Position numbers and translations under genes: made by a program. From the NCBI RefSeq assembly GCF_945859705.1, contig NC_079135.1, forward strand, positions 80,298,253 through 80,362,252: a DNA stretch of 64,000 nt, in the 5' to 3' direction. The notes under the pieces are model-generated. The model was given only the letters and a program-made list of their open reading frames with translations. It made no database searches and was not told where the DNA came from. The stretch is from Episyrphus balteatus (lineage: Eukaryota; Arthropoda; Insecta; Diptera; Syrphidae). Every line of letters starts with the position of its first letter. The stretch's first letter is position 1. This document shows positions 11,501-25,200 of the stretch, one piece after another.

Positions 11501-14325
11501 CGTCGACTTTTGTCGTCGGCTTTTGTCGTCGACTTTTATCGTCAACTTTTGCCGTCGACTTTTGTCGTAGACTTTAGTCGTCGACTTTAGTCGTCGACTT
11601 CTGTCGTCGACTTCTGTCGTCGACTTCTGTCGTCGTCTTTTGCCGTCGACTTTTATCGTCGACTTTTGTCGTCGACTTTTGTCGTCGACTTTAGTCGTCG
11701 ACTTTTGTCGTCGACTTTTGTCGTCGACTTTTGTCGTCGACTTTTGTCGTCGACTTTTGTCGTCGACTTTTGTCGTCGACTTTTGTCGTCGACTTTTGTC
11801 GTCGACTTTTGTCGTCGACTTTTGTCGTCGACTTTAGTCGTCGACTTTTGTCGTCGACTTTTGTCGTCGACTTTTGTCGTCGACTTTTGTCGTCGACTTT
11901 TGTCGTCGACTTTTGTCGTCGACTTTAGTCGTCGACTTTTGTCGTCGACTTTTGTCGTCGACTTTTGTTGTCGACTTTAGTCGTCGAATTTTGTCGTCGA
12001 CTTTTGTCGTCGACTTTAGTCGTCGACTTTAGTCGTCGACTTTAGTCGTCGACTTTTGTCGTCGACTTTTGTCGTCGACTTTTGTCGTCGACTTTTGTCG
12101 TCGACTTTTGTCGTCGACTTTTGTCGTCGACTTTTGTCGTCGACATTTGTCGTCGACTTTTGTCGTCGACTTTTGTCGTCGACATTTGTCGTCGACTTTT
12201 GTCGTCGACTTTAGTCGTCGTCTTTTGTCGTCGACTTTAGTCGTCGACTTTAGTCGTAAACTTTAGTCTTCGACTTTAGTCGTCAACTTTTGTCGTCGAC
12301 TTTTGTCGTCGACTTTTGTCGTCGACTTTTGTCGTCGACTTTTGTCGTCGACTTTAGTCGTCGACTTTTGTCGTCGACTTTTATCGTCGACTTTTGTCGT
12401 CGACTTTTATCGACGACTTTAGTCGCCGACTTTTGTCGTTGACTTTTGTCGTTGACTTTTGTCGTCGACTTTTGTCGTCGACTTTTGTCGTCGACTTTTA
12501 TCGTCGACTTTTGCCGTCGACTTTTGTCGTCGACTTTTGTCGTCGACTTTTGTCGTCGACTTTTGTCGTCGACTTTTGACGTCGACTTTAGTCGTCGACT
12601 TTTGTCGTAGACTTTAGTCGTAGACTTTAGTCGTAGACTTTAGTCGTAGACTTTAGTCGTAGACTTTAGTCGTAGACTTTAGTCGTAGACTTTAGTCGTA
12701 GACTTTAGTCGTAAACTTTAGTCGTAGACTTTAGTCGTCGACTTAAGTCGTCGACTTTTGTCGTCGAATTTTGTCGTCGACTTTTGTCGTCGACTTTTAT
12801 CGTCGACTTTTGTCGTCGACTTTTGTCGTCGACTTTAGTCGTCGTCTTTAGTCGTCGTCTTTTGTCGTCGACTTTAGTCGTCGACTTTTGTCGTCGATTT
12901 TAGTCTTCGACTTTAGTCGTCGACTTTTGTCGTCGACTTTAGTCGTCGACTTTTATCGTCGACTTTTATCGTCGACTTTTGTCGTCGACTTTAGTCGTCG
13001 ACTTTAGTCGTCGACTTTAGTCGTCGACTTTTGTCGTCGACTTTTGTCGTCGACTTTTGTCGTCGACTTTTGTCGTCGACATTTGTCGTCGACTTTTGTC
13101 GTCGACTTCAGTCGTCGTGTTTTGTCGTCGACTTTAGTCGTCGACTTTAGTCGTAAACTTTAGTCGTAGACTTTAGTCGTAGACTTTAGTCGACTTTTGT
13201 CGTCGACTTTTATCGTCGACTTTAGTCGTCGACTTTAGTCGTCGACTTTAGTCGTCGACTTTTGTCGTCGACTTTAGTCGTCGACTTTTGTCGTCGACTT
13301 TAGTCGTCGACTTTAGTCTTCGACTTTAGTCGTCGACATTTGTCGTCGACTTTTGTCGTCGACTTTTGTCGTCGACTTTTGTCGTCGACTTTTGTCGTCG
13401 ACTTTAGTCGTAAACTTAAGTCGTAAACTTTAGTCGACTTTTGTCGTCGACTTTTGTCGTCGACTTTTATCGTCGACTTTAGTCGTCGACTTTAGTCGTC
13501 GACTTTAGTCTTCGACTTTAGTCGTCGACATTTGTCGTCGACTTTTGTCGTCGACGTTTGTCGTCGACTTTAGTCGTCGTCTTTAGTCGTCGTCTTTTGT
13601 CGTCGACTTTAGTCGTCGACTTTAGTCTTCGACTTTTGTCGTCGACTTTAGTCGTCGACTTTTGTCGTCGACTTTAGTCGTCGACTTTTTTCGTCGACTT
13701 TTATCGTCGACTTTAGTCGTCGACTTTAGTCGTCGACTTTAGTCGTCGACTTTTGTCGTCGACTTTTGTCGTCGACTTTTGTCGTCGACTTTTGTCGTCG
13801 ACTTTTGTCGTCGACTTTTGTCTCCGACATTTGTCGTCGACTTTTGTCGTCGACTTTTATCGTCGACTTTAGTCGTAAACTTTAGTCGTAGACTTTAGTC
13901 AACTTTTGTCGTCGACTTTTGTCGTCGACTTTTGTCGTCGACTTTTGTCGTCGACTTTTGTCGTCGACTTTTGTCGTCGACTTTAGTCGTCGACTTTAGT
14001 CGTAAACTTTAGTCGTAGACTTTAGTCGACTTTTGTCGTCGACTTTTGTCGTCGACTTTTATCGTCGACTTTAGTCGTCGACTTTAGTCGTCGACTTTAG
14101 TCGTCGACTTTAGTCGTCGACTTTAGTCGTCGACTTTAGTCGTCGACTTTAGTCGTCGACTTTAGTCGTCGACTTTAGTCGTCGACTTTTGTCGTCGACT
14201 TTTGTCGTCGACTTTAGTCGTCGACTTTAGTCGTAAACTTTAGTCGTAGACTTTAGTCGACTTTTGTCGTCGACTTTTGTCGTCGACTTTTAGTCGTCGA
14301 CTTTAGTCGTCGACTTTAGTCGTAG
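11501..14325 (+). repeat. Satellite segmental duplication, copy 2
   Basis: Matches copy 1 variant for variant until about 14325. There it switches to a TTTAGTCGTAGAC run and begins a third, partial copy offset by 1676 bp from the second; the CTTCAGTCGTCGTG marker recurs at about 14779. The switch looks like an unequal-exchange junction. Confidence 0.8.
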
Positions 14326-16290
14326 ACTTTAGTCGTAGACTTTAGTCGTAGACTTTAGTCGTAGACTTTAGTCGTAGACTTTAGTCGTAAACTTTAGTCG
14401 TAGACTTTAGTCGTCGACTTAAGTCGTCGACTTTTGTCGTCGAATTTTGTCGTCGACTTTTGTCGTCGACTTTTATCGTCGACTTTTGTCGTCGACTTTT
14501 GTCGTCGACTTTAGTCGTCGTCTTTAGTCGTCGTCTTTTGTCGTCGACTTTAGTCGTCGACTTTTGTCGTCGATTTTAGTCTTCGACTTTAGTCGTCGAC
14601 TTTTGTCGTCGACTTTAGTCGTCGACTTTTATCGTCGACTTTTATCGTCGACTTTTGTCGTCGACTTTAGTCGTCGACTTTAGTCGTCGACTTTAGTCGT
14701 CGACTTTTGTCGTCGACTTTTGTCGTCGACTTTTGTCGTCGACTTTTGTCGTCGACTTTTGTCGTCGACTTTTGTCGTCGACTTCAGTCGTCGTGTTTTG
14801 TCGTCGACTTTAGTCGTCGACTTTAGTCGTAAACTTTAGTCGTAGACTTTAGTCGTAGACTTTAGTCGACTTTTGTCGTCGACTTTTATCGTCGACTTTA
14901 GTCGTCGACTTTAGTCGTCGACTTTAGTCGTCGACTTTAGTCGTCGACTTTTGTCGTCGACTTTAGTCGTCGACTTTTGTCGTCGACTTTAGTCGTCGAC
15001 TTTAGTCTTCGACTTTAGTCGTCGACATTTGTCGTCGACTTTTGTCGTCGACTTTTGTCGTCGACTTTTGTCGTCGACTTTTGTCGTCGACTTTAGTCGT
15101 AAACTTAAGTCGTAAACTTTAGTCGACTTTTGTCGTCGACTTTTGTCGTCGACTTTTATCGTCGACTTTAGTCGTCGACTTTAGTCGTCGACTTTAGTCT
15201 TCGACTTTAGTCGTCGACATTTGTCGTCGACTTTTGTCGTCGACGTTTGTCGTCGACTTTAGTCGTCGTCTTTAGTCGTCGTCTTTTGTCGTCGACTTTA
15301 GTCGTCGACTTTAGTCTTCGACTTTTGTCGTCGACTTTAGTCGTCGACTTTTGTCGTCGACTTTAGTCGTCGACTTTTTTCGTCGACTTTTATCGTCGAC
15401 TTTAGTCGTCGACTTTAGTCGTCGACTTTAGTCGTCGACTTTTGTCGTCGACTTTTGTCGTCGACTTTTGTCGTCGACTTTTGTCGTCGACTTTTGTCGT
15501 CGACTTTTGTCTCCGACATTTGTCGTCGACTTTTGTCGTCGACTTTTATCGTCGACTTTAGTCGTAAACTTTAGTCGTAGACTTTAGTCAACTTTTGTCG
15601 TCGACTTTTGTCGTCGACTTTTGTCGTCGACTTTTGTCGTCGACTTTTGTCGTCGACTTTTGTCGTCGACTTTAGTCGTCGACTTTAGTCGTAAACTTTA
15701 GTCGTAGACTTTAGTCGACTTTTGTCGTCGACTTTTGTCGTCGACTTTTATCGTCGACTTTAGTCGTCGACTTTAGTCGTCGACTTTAGTCGTCGACTTT
15801 AGTCGTCGACTTTAGTCGTCGACTTTAGTCGTCGACTTTAGTCGTCGACTTTAGTCGTCGACTTTTGTCGTCGACTTTTGTCGTCGACTTTTGTCGTCGA
15901 CTTTAGTCGTCGACTTTAGTCGTAAACTTTAGTCGTAGACTTTAGTCGACTTTTGTCGTCGACTTTTGTCGTCGACTTTTAGTCGTCGACTTTAGTCGTC
16001 GACTTTAGTCGTCGACTTTTGTCGTCGACTTTAGTCGTCGACTTTTGTCGTCGACTTTTGTCGTCGACTTTAGTCGTAAACTTTTGTCGTCGACTTTTGT
16101 CGTCGACTTTTGTCGTCGACTTTTGTCGTCGACTTTTGACGTCGACTTTAGTCGTCGACTTTTGTCGTAGACTTTTGTCGTAGACTTTAGTCGTAGACTT
16201 TAGTCGTAGACTTTAGTCGTAGACTTTAGTCGTAGACTTTAGTCGTAGACTTTAGTCGTAAACTTTAGTCGTAGACTTTAGTCGTCGACT
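14326..16290 (+). repeat. Satellite segmental duplication, partial copy 3
   Basis: Carries the same ordered variants as about 9.6-11.5 kb, including the AAGTCGTAAAC pair, the ACGTTTG monomer, the 14-bp TTTTAGTCGTCGAC monomer and the closing TTTTGACGTCGAC cassette. Its offset from copy 2 is about 1676-1690 bp. Boundaries are approximate. Confidence 0.7.
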
Positions 16291-19200
16291 TAAGTCGTCG
16301 ACTTTTGTCGTCGACTTTTATCGTCGACTTTAGTCGTCGACTTTTGTCGTCGACTTTTGTCGTCGACTTTTGTCGTCGACTTTAGTCGTCGACTTTAGTC
16401 GTCGACTTTAGTCGTCGACTTTAGTCGTCGACTTTAGTCGTCGACTTTTGTCGTCGACTTTTGTCGTCGACTTTTATCGTCGGCTTTTGTCGTCGACTTT
16501 TATCGTCGACTTTTATCGTCGACTTTAGTCGTCGACTTTAGTCGTCGACTTAAGTCGTCGACTTTAGTCGTCGACTTTTGTCGTCGACTTTTGTCGTCGA
16601 CTTTTGTCGTCGACTTTTGTCGTCGACATTTGTCGTCGACTTTTGTCGTCGACTTTAGTCGTCGTCTTTTGTCGTCGTCTTTTGTCGTCGACTTTAGTCG
16701 TCGACTTTAGTCGTAAACTTTAGTCGTAGACTTTAGTCGACTTTTGTCGTCGACTTTTGTCGTCGACTTTTGTCGTCGACATTTGTACTTTTGTCGTCGA
16801 CTTTAGTCGTCGTCTTTTGTCGTCGTCTTTTGTCGTCGACTTTAGTCGTCGAATTTAGTCGTAAACTTTAGTCGTAGACTTTAATCGACTTTTGTCGTCG
16901 ACTTTTGTCGTCGACTTTTGTCTCCGACATTTGTCGTCGACTTTAGTCGTCGTCTTTTGTCGTCGACTTTAGTCGTCGACTTTAGTCGTAAACTTTAGTC
17001 GTAGACTTTAGTCGACTTTTGTCGTCGACTTTTATCGTCGACTTTAGTCGTAAACTTTAGTCGTAGACTTTAGTCAACTTTTGTCGTCGACTTTTGTCGT
17101 CGACTTTTGTCGTCGACTTTTGTCGTCGACTTTTGTCGTCGACTTTAGTCGTCGACTTTAGTCGTAAACTTTAGTCGTAGACTTTAGTCGACTTTTGTCG
17201 TCGACTTTTGTCGTCGACTTTTATCGTCGACTTTAGTCGTCGACTTTAGTCGTCGACTTTTGTCGTCGACTTTAGTCGTCGACTTTTGTCGTCGACTTTT
17301 GTCGTCGACTTTAGTCGTCGACTTTAGTCGTAAACTTTAGTCGTACACTTTAGTCGACTTTTGTCGTCGACTTTTGTCGTCGACTTTTAGTCGTCGACTT
17401 TAGTCGTCGACTTTAGTCGTCGACTTTAGTCGTCGACTTTTGTCGTCGACTTTAGTCGTCGACTTTTGTCGTCGACTTTTGTCGTCGACTTTAGTCGTAA
17501 ACTTTTGTCGTCGACTTTTGTCGTCGACTTTTGTCGTCGACTTTTGACGTCGACTTTAGTCGTCGACTTTTGTCGTAGACTTTTGTCGTAGACTTTTGTC
17601 GTAGACTTTAGTCGTAGACTTTAGTCGTAGACTTTAGTCGTAGACTTTAGTCGTAGACTTTAGTCGTAAACTTTAGTCGTAGACTTTAGTCGTCGACTTA
17701 AGTCGTCGACTTTTGTCGTCGACTTTTATCGTCGACTTTAGTCGTCGACTTTTGTCGTCGACTTTTGTCGTCGACTTTTGTCGTCGACTTTTGTCGTCGA
17801 CTTTAGTCGTCGACTTTAGTCGTCGACTTTAGTCGTCGACTTTAGTCGTCGACTTTAGTCGTCGACTTTAGTCGTCGACTTTTGTCGTCGACTTTTGTCG
17901 TCGACTTTTGTCGTCGACTTTTATCGTCGGCTTTTGTCGTCGACTTTTATCGTCGACTTTAGTCGTCGACTTTAGTCGTCGACTTTAGTCGTCGACTTTT
18001 GTCGTCGACTTTTGTCGTCGACTTTTGTCGTCGACTTTTGTCGTCGACATTTGTCGTCGACTTTTGTCGTCGACTTTAGTCGTCGTCTTTTGTCGTCGTC
18101 TTTTGTCGTCGACTTTAGTCGTCGACTTTAGTCGTAAACTTTAGTCGTAGACTTTAGTCGTAAACTTTAGCAGTAGACTTTAGTCGTCGACTTAAGTCGT
18201 CGACTTTTGTCGTCGACTTTTATCGTCGACTTTAGTCGTCGACTTTTGTCGTCGACTTTAGTCGTCGTCTTTTGTCGTCGTCTTTTGTCGTCGACTTTAG
18301 TCGTCGACTTTAGTCGTCGACTTTAGTCGTCGACTTTAGTCGTAAACTTTAGTCGTAGACTTTAGTCGACTTTTGTCGTCGACTTTTGTCGTCGACTTTT
18401 GTCGTCGACTTTTGTCGTCGACTTTTATCGTCGACTTTAGTCGTCGACTTTAGTCGTCGACTTTAGTCGTCGACTTTAGTCGTCGACTTTAGTCGTCGAC
18501 TTTTGTCGTCGACTTTTGTCGTCGACTTTTGTCGTCGACTTTTGTCGTCGACTTTTGTCGTCGACTTTTGTCGTCGACATTTGTCGTCGACTTTTGTCGT
18601 CGACTTTAGTCGTCGACTTTAGTCGTCGACTTTAGTCGTAAACTTTAGTCGTAGACTTTAGTCGACTTTTGTCGTCGACTTTTGTCGTCGACTTTAGTCG
18701 TCGACTTTTGTCGTCGACTTTTATCGTCGGCTTTTGTCGTCGACTTTTATCGTCGACTTTAGTCGTCGACTTTAGTCGTCGACTTTAGTCGTCGACTTTA
18801 GTCGTCGACTTTAGTCGTCGACTTTAGTCGTCGACTTTAGTCGTCGACTTTTGTCGTCGACTTTTGTCGTCGACTTTTGTCGTCGACTTTTGTCGTCGAC
18901 TTTTGTCGTCGACATTTGTCGTCGACTTTTGTCGTCGACTTTAGTCGTCGTCTTTTGTCGTCGTCTTTTGTCGTCGACTTTAGTCGTCGACTTTAGTCGT
19001 AAACTTTAGTCGTAGACTTTAGTCGACTTTTGTCGTCGACTTTTGTCGTCGACTTTTGTCGTCGACTTTTGTCGTCGACTTTTGTCGTCGACTTTTGTCG
19101 TCGACTTTTGACGTCGACTTTAGTCGTCGACTTTTGTCGTAGACTTTAGTCGTAGACTTTAGTCGTAGACTTTAGTCGTAGACTTTAGTCGTAGACTTTA

Positions 19201-22200
19201 GTCGTAAACTTTAGTCGTAGACTTTAGTCGTCGACTTAAGTCGTCGACTTTTGTCGTCGACTTTTGTCGTCGACTTTTGTCGTCGACTTTTATCGTCGAC
19301 TTTAGTCGTCGACTTTTATCGTCGACTTTAGTCGTCGACTTTAGTCGTCGACTTTTGTCGTCGACTTTAGTCGTCGACTTTTGTCGTCGACTTTTGTCGT
19401 CGACTTTTGTCGTCGACTTTAGTCGTCGACTTTAGTCGTAAACTTTAGTCGTACACTTTAGTCGACTTTTGTCGTCGACTTTTGTCGTCGACTTTTAGTC
19501 GTCGACTTTAGTCGTCGACTTTAGTCGTCGACTTTTGTCGTCGACTTTAGTCGTCGACTTTTGTCGTCGACTTTTGTCGTCGACTTTAGTCGTAAACTTT
19601 TGTCGTCGACTTTTGTCGTCGACTTTTGTCGTCGACTTTTGTCGTCGACTTTAGTCGTCGACTTTAGTCGTAAACTTTAGTCGTACACTTTAGTCGACTT
19701 TTGTCGTCGACTTTTGTCGTCGACTTTTAGTCGTCGACTTTAGTCGTCGACTTTAGTCGTCGACTTTAGTCGTCGACTTTTGTCGTCGACTTTAGTCGTC
19801 GACTTTTGTCGTCGACTTTTATCGTCGGCTTTTGTCGTCGACTTTTATCGTCGACTTTAGTCGTCGACTTTAGTCGTCGACTTTAGTCGTCGACTTTAGT
19901 CGTCGACTTTAGTCGTCGACTTTAGTCGTCGACTTTTGTCGTCGACTTTTGTCGTCGACTTTTGTCGTCGACTTTTGTCGTCGACTTTTGTCGTCGACAT
20001 TTGTCGTCGACTTTTGTCGTCGACTTTAGTCGTCGTCTTTTGTCGTCGTCTTTTGTCGTCGACTTTAGTCGTCGACTTTAGTCGTAAACTTTAGTCGTAG
20101 ACTTTAGTCGACTTTTGTCGTCGACTTTTGTCGTCGACTTTAGTCGTCGACTTTAGTCGTCGACTTTAGTCGTAAACTTTAGTCGTAGACTTTAGTCGAC
20201 TTTTGTCGTCGACTTTTGTCGTCGACTTTTATCGTCGACTTTAGTCGTCGACTTTAGTCGTCGACTTTAGTCGTCGACTTTAGTCGTCGACTTTAGTCGT
20301 CGACTTTAGTCGTCGACTTTAGTCGTCGACTTTTGTCGTCGACTTTAGTCGTAAACTTTTGTCGTCGACTTTTATCGTCGACTTTAGTCGTCGACTTTAG
20401 TCGTCGACTTTTGTCGTCGACTTTAGTCGTCGACTTTTGTCGTCGACTTTTGTCGTCGACTTTAGTCGTCGACTTTAGTCGTAAACTTTAGTCGTACACT
20501 TTAGTCGACTTTTGTCGTCGACTTTTGTCGTCGACTTTTAGTCGTCGACTTTAGTCGTCGACTTTAGTCGTCGACTTTAGTCGTCGACTTTTGTCGTCGA
20601 CTTTAGTCGTCGACTTTTGTCGTCGACTTTTGTCGTCGACTTTAGTCGTAAACTTTTGTCGTCGACTTTTGTCGTCGACTTTTGTCGTCGACTTTTGTCG
20701 TCGACTTTTGACGTCGACTTTAGTCGTCGACTTTTGTCGTAGACTTTTGTCGTAGACTTTTGTCGTAGACTTTAGTCGTAGACTTTAGTCGTAGACTTTA
20801 GTCGTAAACTTTAGTCGTAGACTCTAGTCGTCGACTTAAGTCGTCGACTTTTGTCGTCGACTTTTATCGTCGACTTTAGTCGTCGACTTTTGTCGTCGAC
20901 TTTTGTCGTCGACTTTTGTCGTCGACTTTTGTCGTCGACTTTAGTCGTCGACTTTAGTCGTCGACTTTAGTCGTCGACTTTAGTCGTCGACTTTTGTCGT
21001 CGACTTTTGTCGTCGACTTTTGTCGTCGACTTTTATCGTCGGCTTTTGTCGTCGACTTTTATCGTCGACTTTAGTCGTCGACTTTAGTCGTCGACTTTAG
21101 TCGTCGACTTTTGTCGTCGACTTTTGTCGTCGACTTTTGTCGTCGACTTTTGTCGTCGACTTTTGTCGTCGACATTTGTCGTCGACTTTTGTCGTCGACT
21201 TTAGTCGTCGTCTTTTGTCGTCGTCTTTTGTCGTCGACTTTAGTCGTCGACTTTAGTCGTAAACTTTAGTCGTAGACTTTAGTCGTAAACTTTAGTAGTA
21301 GACTTTAGTCGTCGACTTAAGTCGTCGACTTTTGTCGTCGACTTTTATCGTCGACTTTAGTCGTCGACTTTTGTCGTCGACTTTAGTCGTCGTCTTTTGT
21401 CGTCGTCTTTTGTCGTCGACTTTAGTCGTCGACTTTAGTCGTCGACTTTAGTCGTAAACTTTAGTCGTAGACTTTAGTCGACTTTTGTCGTCGACTTTTG
21501 TCGTCGACTTTTGTCGTCGACTTTTGTCGTCGACTTTTGTCGTCGACTTTTATCGTCGACTTTAGTCGTCGACTTTAGTCGTCGACTTTAGTCGTCGACT
21601 TTAGTCGTCGACTTTAGTCGTCGACTTTTGTCGTCGACTTTTGTCGTCGACTTTTGTCGTCGACTTTTGTCGTCGACTTTTGTCGTCGACATTTGTCGTC
21701 GACTTTTGTCGTCGACTTTAGTCGTCGACTTTAGTCGTCGACTTTAGTCGTCGACTTTAGTCGTAAACTTTAGTCGTAGACTTTAGTCGACTTTTGTCGT
21801 CGACTTTTGTCGTCGACTTTAGTCGTCGACTTTTGTCGTCGACTTTTATCGTCGGCTTTTGTCGTCGACTTTTATCGTCGACTTTAGTCGTCGACTTTAG
21901 TCGTCGACTTTAGTCGTCGACTTTAGTCGTCGACTTTAGTCGTCGACTTTAGTCGTCGACTTTAGTCGTCGACTTTAGTCGTCGACTTTTGTCGTCGACT
22001 TTTGTCGTCGACTTTTGTCGTCGACTTTTGTCGTCGACTTTTGTCGTCGACATTTGTCGTCGACTTTTGTCGTCGACTTTAGTCGTCGTCTTTTGTCGTC
22101 GTCTTTTGTCGTCGACTTTAGTCGTCGACTTTAGTCGTAAACTTTAGTCGTAGACTTTAGTCGACTTTTGTCGTCGACTTTTGTCGTCGACTTTTGTCGT

Positions 22201-25200
22201 CGACTTTTGTCGTCGACTTTTGTCGTCGACTTTTGTCGTCGACTTTTGACGTCGACTTTAGTCGTCGACTTTTGTCGTAGACTTTAGTCGTAGACTTTAG
22301 TCGTAGACTTTAGTCGTAGACTTTAGTCGTAGACTTTAGTCGTAAACTTTAGTCGTAGACTTTAGTCGTCGACTTAAGTCGTCGACTTTTGTCGTCGACT
22401 TTTGTCGTCGACTTTTGTCGTCGACTTTTATCGTCGACTTTAGTCGTCGACTTTTGTCGTCGACTTTTGTCGTCGACTTTAGTCGTCGACTTTTGTCGTC
22501 GACTTTTGTCGTCGACTTTAGTCGTCGACTTTAGTCGTCGACTTTAGTCGTCGACTTTTGTCGTCGACTTTTGTCGTCGACTTTTGTCGTCGACTTTTGT
22601 CGTCGACTTTTGTCGTCGACTTTAGTCGTCGACTTTAGTCGTCGACTTTAGTCGTCGTCTTTTGTCGTCGACTTTAGTCGTCGACTTTAGTCGTAAACTT
22701 TAGTCGTAGACTTTAGTCGTAGACTTTAGTCGTAGACTTTAGTCGTAGACTTTAGTCGTAGACTTTTGTCGTCGACTTTTGTCGTCGACTTTTGACGTCG
22801 ACTTTAGTCGTCGACTTTTGTCGTAGACTTTAGTCGTAGACTTTAGTCGTAGACTTTAGTCGTAGACTTTAGTCGTAGACTTTAGTCGTAGACTTTAGTC
22901 GTAGACTTTAGTCGTAAACTTTAGTCGTAGACTTTAGTCGTCGACTTAAGTCGTCGACTTTAGTCGTCGACTTTAGTCGTCGACTTTAGTCGTAAACTTT
23001 AGTCGTAGACTTTAGTCGTAGACTTTAGTCGTAGACTTTAGTCGTAGACTTTAGTCGTAGACTTTTGTCGTCGACTTTTGTCGTCGACTTTTGACGTCGA
23101 CTTTAGTCGTCGACTTTTGTCGTAGACTTTAGTCGTAGACTTTAGTCGTAGACTTTAGTCGTAGACTTTAGTCGTAGACTTTAGTCGTAGACTTTAGTCG
23201 TAGACTTTAGTCGTAAACTTTAGTCGTAGACTTTAGTCGTCGACTTAAGTCGTCGACTTTTGTCGTCGACTTTTGTCGTCGACTTTTGTCGTCGACTTTT
23301 ATCGTCGACTTTAGTCGTCGACTTTTGTCGTCGACTTTTGTCGTCGACTTTAGTCGTAGACTTTAGTCGTAGACTTTAGTCGTAAACTTTAGTCGTAGAC
23401 TTTAGTCGTCGACTTAAGTCGTCGACTTTTGTCGTCGACTTTTGTCGTCGACTTTTGTCGTCGACTTTTATCGTCGACTTTAGTCGTCGACTTTTGTCGT
23501 CGACTTTTGTCGTCGACTTTAGTCGTCGACTTTTGTCGTCGACTTTTGTCGTCGACTTTAGTCGTCGACTTTAGTCGTCGACTTTAGTCGTCGACTTTTG
23601 TCGTCGACTTTTGTCGTCGACTTTTGTCGTCGACTTTTGTCGTCGACTTTTGTCGTCGACTTTAGTCGTCGACTTTAGTCGTCGACTTTAGTCGTCGTCT
23701 TTTGTCGTCGACTTTAGTCGTCGACTTTAGTCGTAAACTTTAGTCGAAGACTTTAGTCGACTTTTGTCGTCGACTTTTATCGTCGACTTTAGTCGTAAAC
23801 TTTAGTCGTAGACTTTAGTCGACTTTTGTCGTCGACTTTTGTCGTCGACTTTAGTCGTCGACTTTAGTCGTCGACTTTAGTCGTAAACTTTAGTCGTAGA
23901 CTTTAGTCGTAGACTTTAGTCGTAGACTTTAGTCGTAGACTTTAGTCGTAGACTTTTGTCGTCGACTTTTGTCGTCGACTTTTGACGTCGACTTTAGTCG
24001 TCGACTTTTGTCGTAGACTTTAGTCGTAGACTTTAGTCGTAGACTTTAGTCGTAGACTTTAGTCGTAGACTTTAGTCGTAGACTTTAGTCGTAGACTTTA
24101 GTCGTAAACTTTAGTCGTAGACTTTAGTCGTCGACTTAAGTCGTCGACTTTTGTCGTCGACTTTTGTCGTCGACTTTTGTCGTCGACTTTTATCGTCGAC
24201 TTTAGTCGTCGACTTTTGTCGTCGACTTTTGTCGTCGACTTTAGTCGTCGACTTTTGTCGTCGACTTTTGTCGTCGACTTTAGTCGTCGACTTTAGTCGT
24301 CGACTTTAGTCGTCGACTTTTGTCGTCGACTTTTGTCGTCGACTTTTGTCGTCGACTTTTGTCGTCGACTTTTGTCGTCGAGTTTAGTCGTCGTCTTTTG
24401 TCGTCGACTTTAGTCGTCGTCTTTTGTCGTCGACTTTAGTCGTCGACTTTAGTCGTAAACTTTAGTCGAAGACTTTAGTCGACTTTTGTCGTCGACTTTT
24501 ATCGTCGACTTTAGTCGTAAACTTTAGTCGTAGACTTTAGTCGACTTTTGTCGTCGACTTTTGTCGTCGACTTTAGTCGTCGACTTTAGTCGTCGACTTT
24601 AGTCGTAAACTTTAGTCGTAGACTTTAGTCGACTTTTGTCGTCGACTTTTGTCGTCGACTTTTATCGTCGACTTTAGTCGTCGACTTTTGTCGTCGACTT
24701 TAGTCGTCGACTTTAGTCGTCGACTTTTGTCGTCGACTTTAGTCGTCGACTTTTGTCGTCGACTTTTGTCGTCGACTTTAGTCGTCGGCTTTAGTCGTAA
24801 ACTTTAGTCGTAGACTTTAGTCGACTTTTGTCGTCGACTTTTGTCGTCGACTTTTATCGTCGAATTTAGTCGTCGACTTTAGTCGTCGACTTTAGTCGTC
24901 GACTTTTGTCGTCGACTTTAGTCGTCGACTTTTGTCGTCGACTTTTGTCGTCGACTTTAGTCGTCGACTTTAGTCGTCGACTTTAGTCGTCGACTTTTGT
25001 CGTCGACTTTTGTCGTCGACTTTTGTCGTCGACTTTTGTCGTCGACTTTAGTCGTCGAGTTTAGTCGTCGTCTTTTGTCGTCGACTTTAGTCGTCGTCTT
25101 TTGTCGTCGACTTTAGTCGTCGACTTTAGTCGTAAACTTTAGTCGAAGACTTTAGTCGACTTTTGTCGTCGACTTTTATCGTCGACTTTAGTCGTAAACT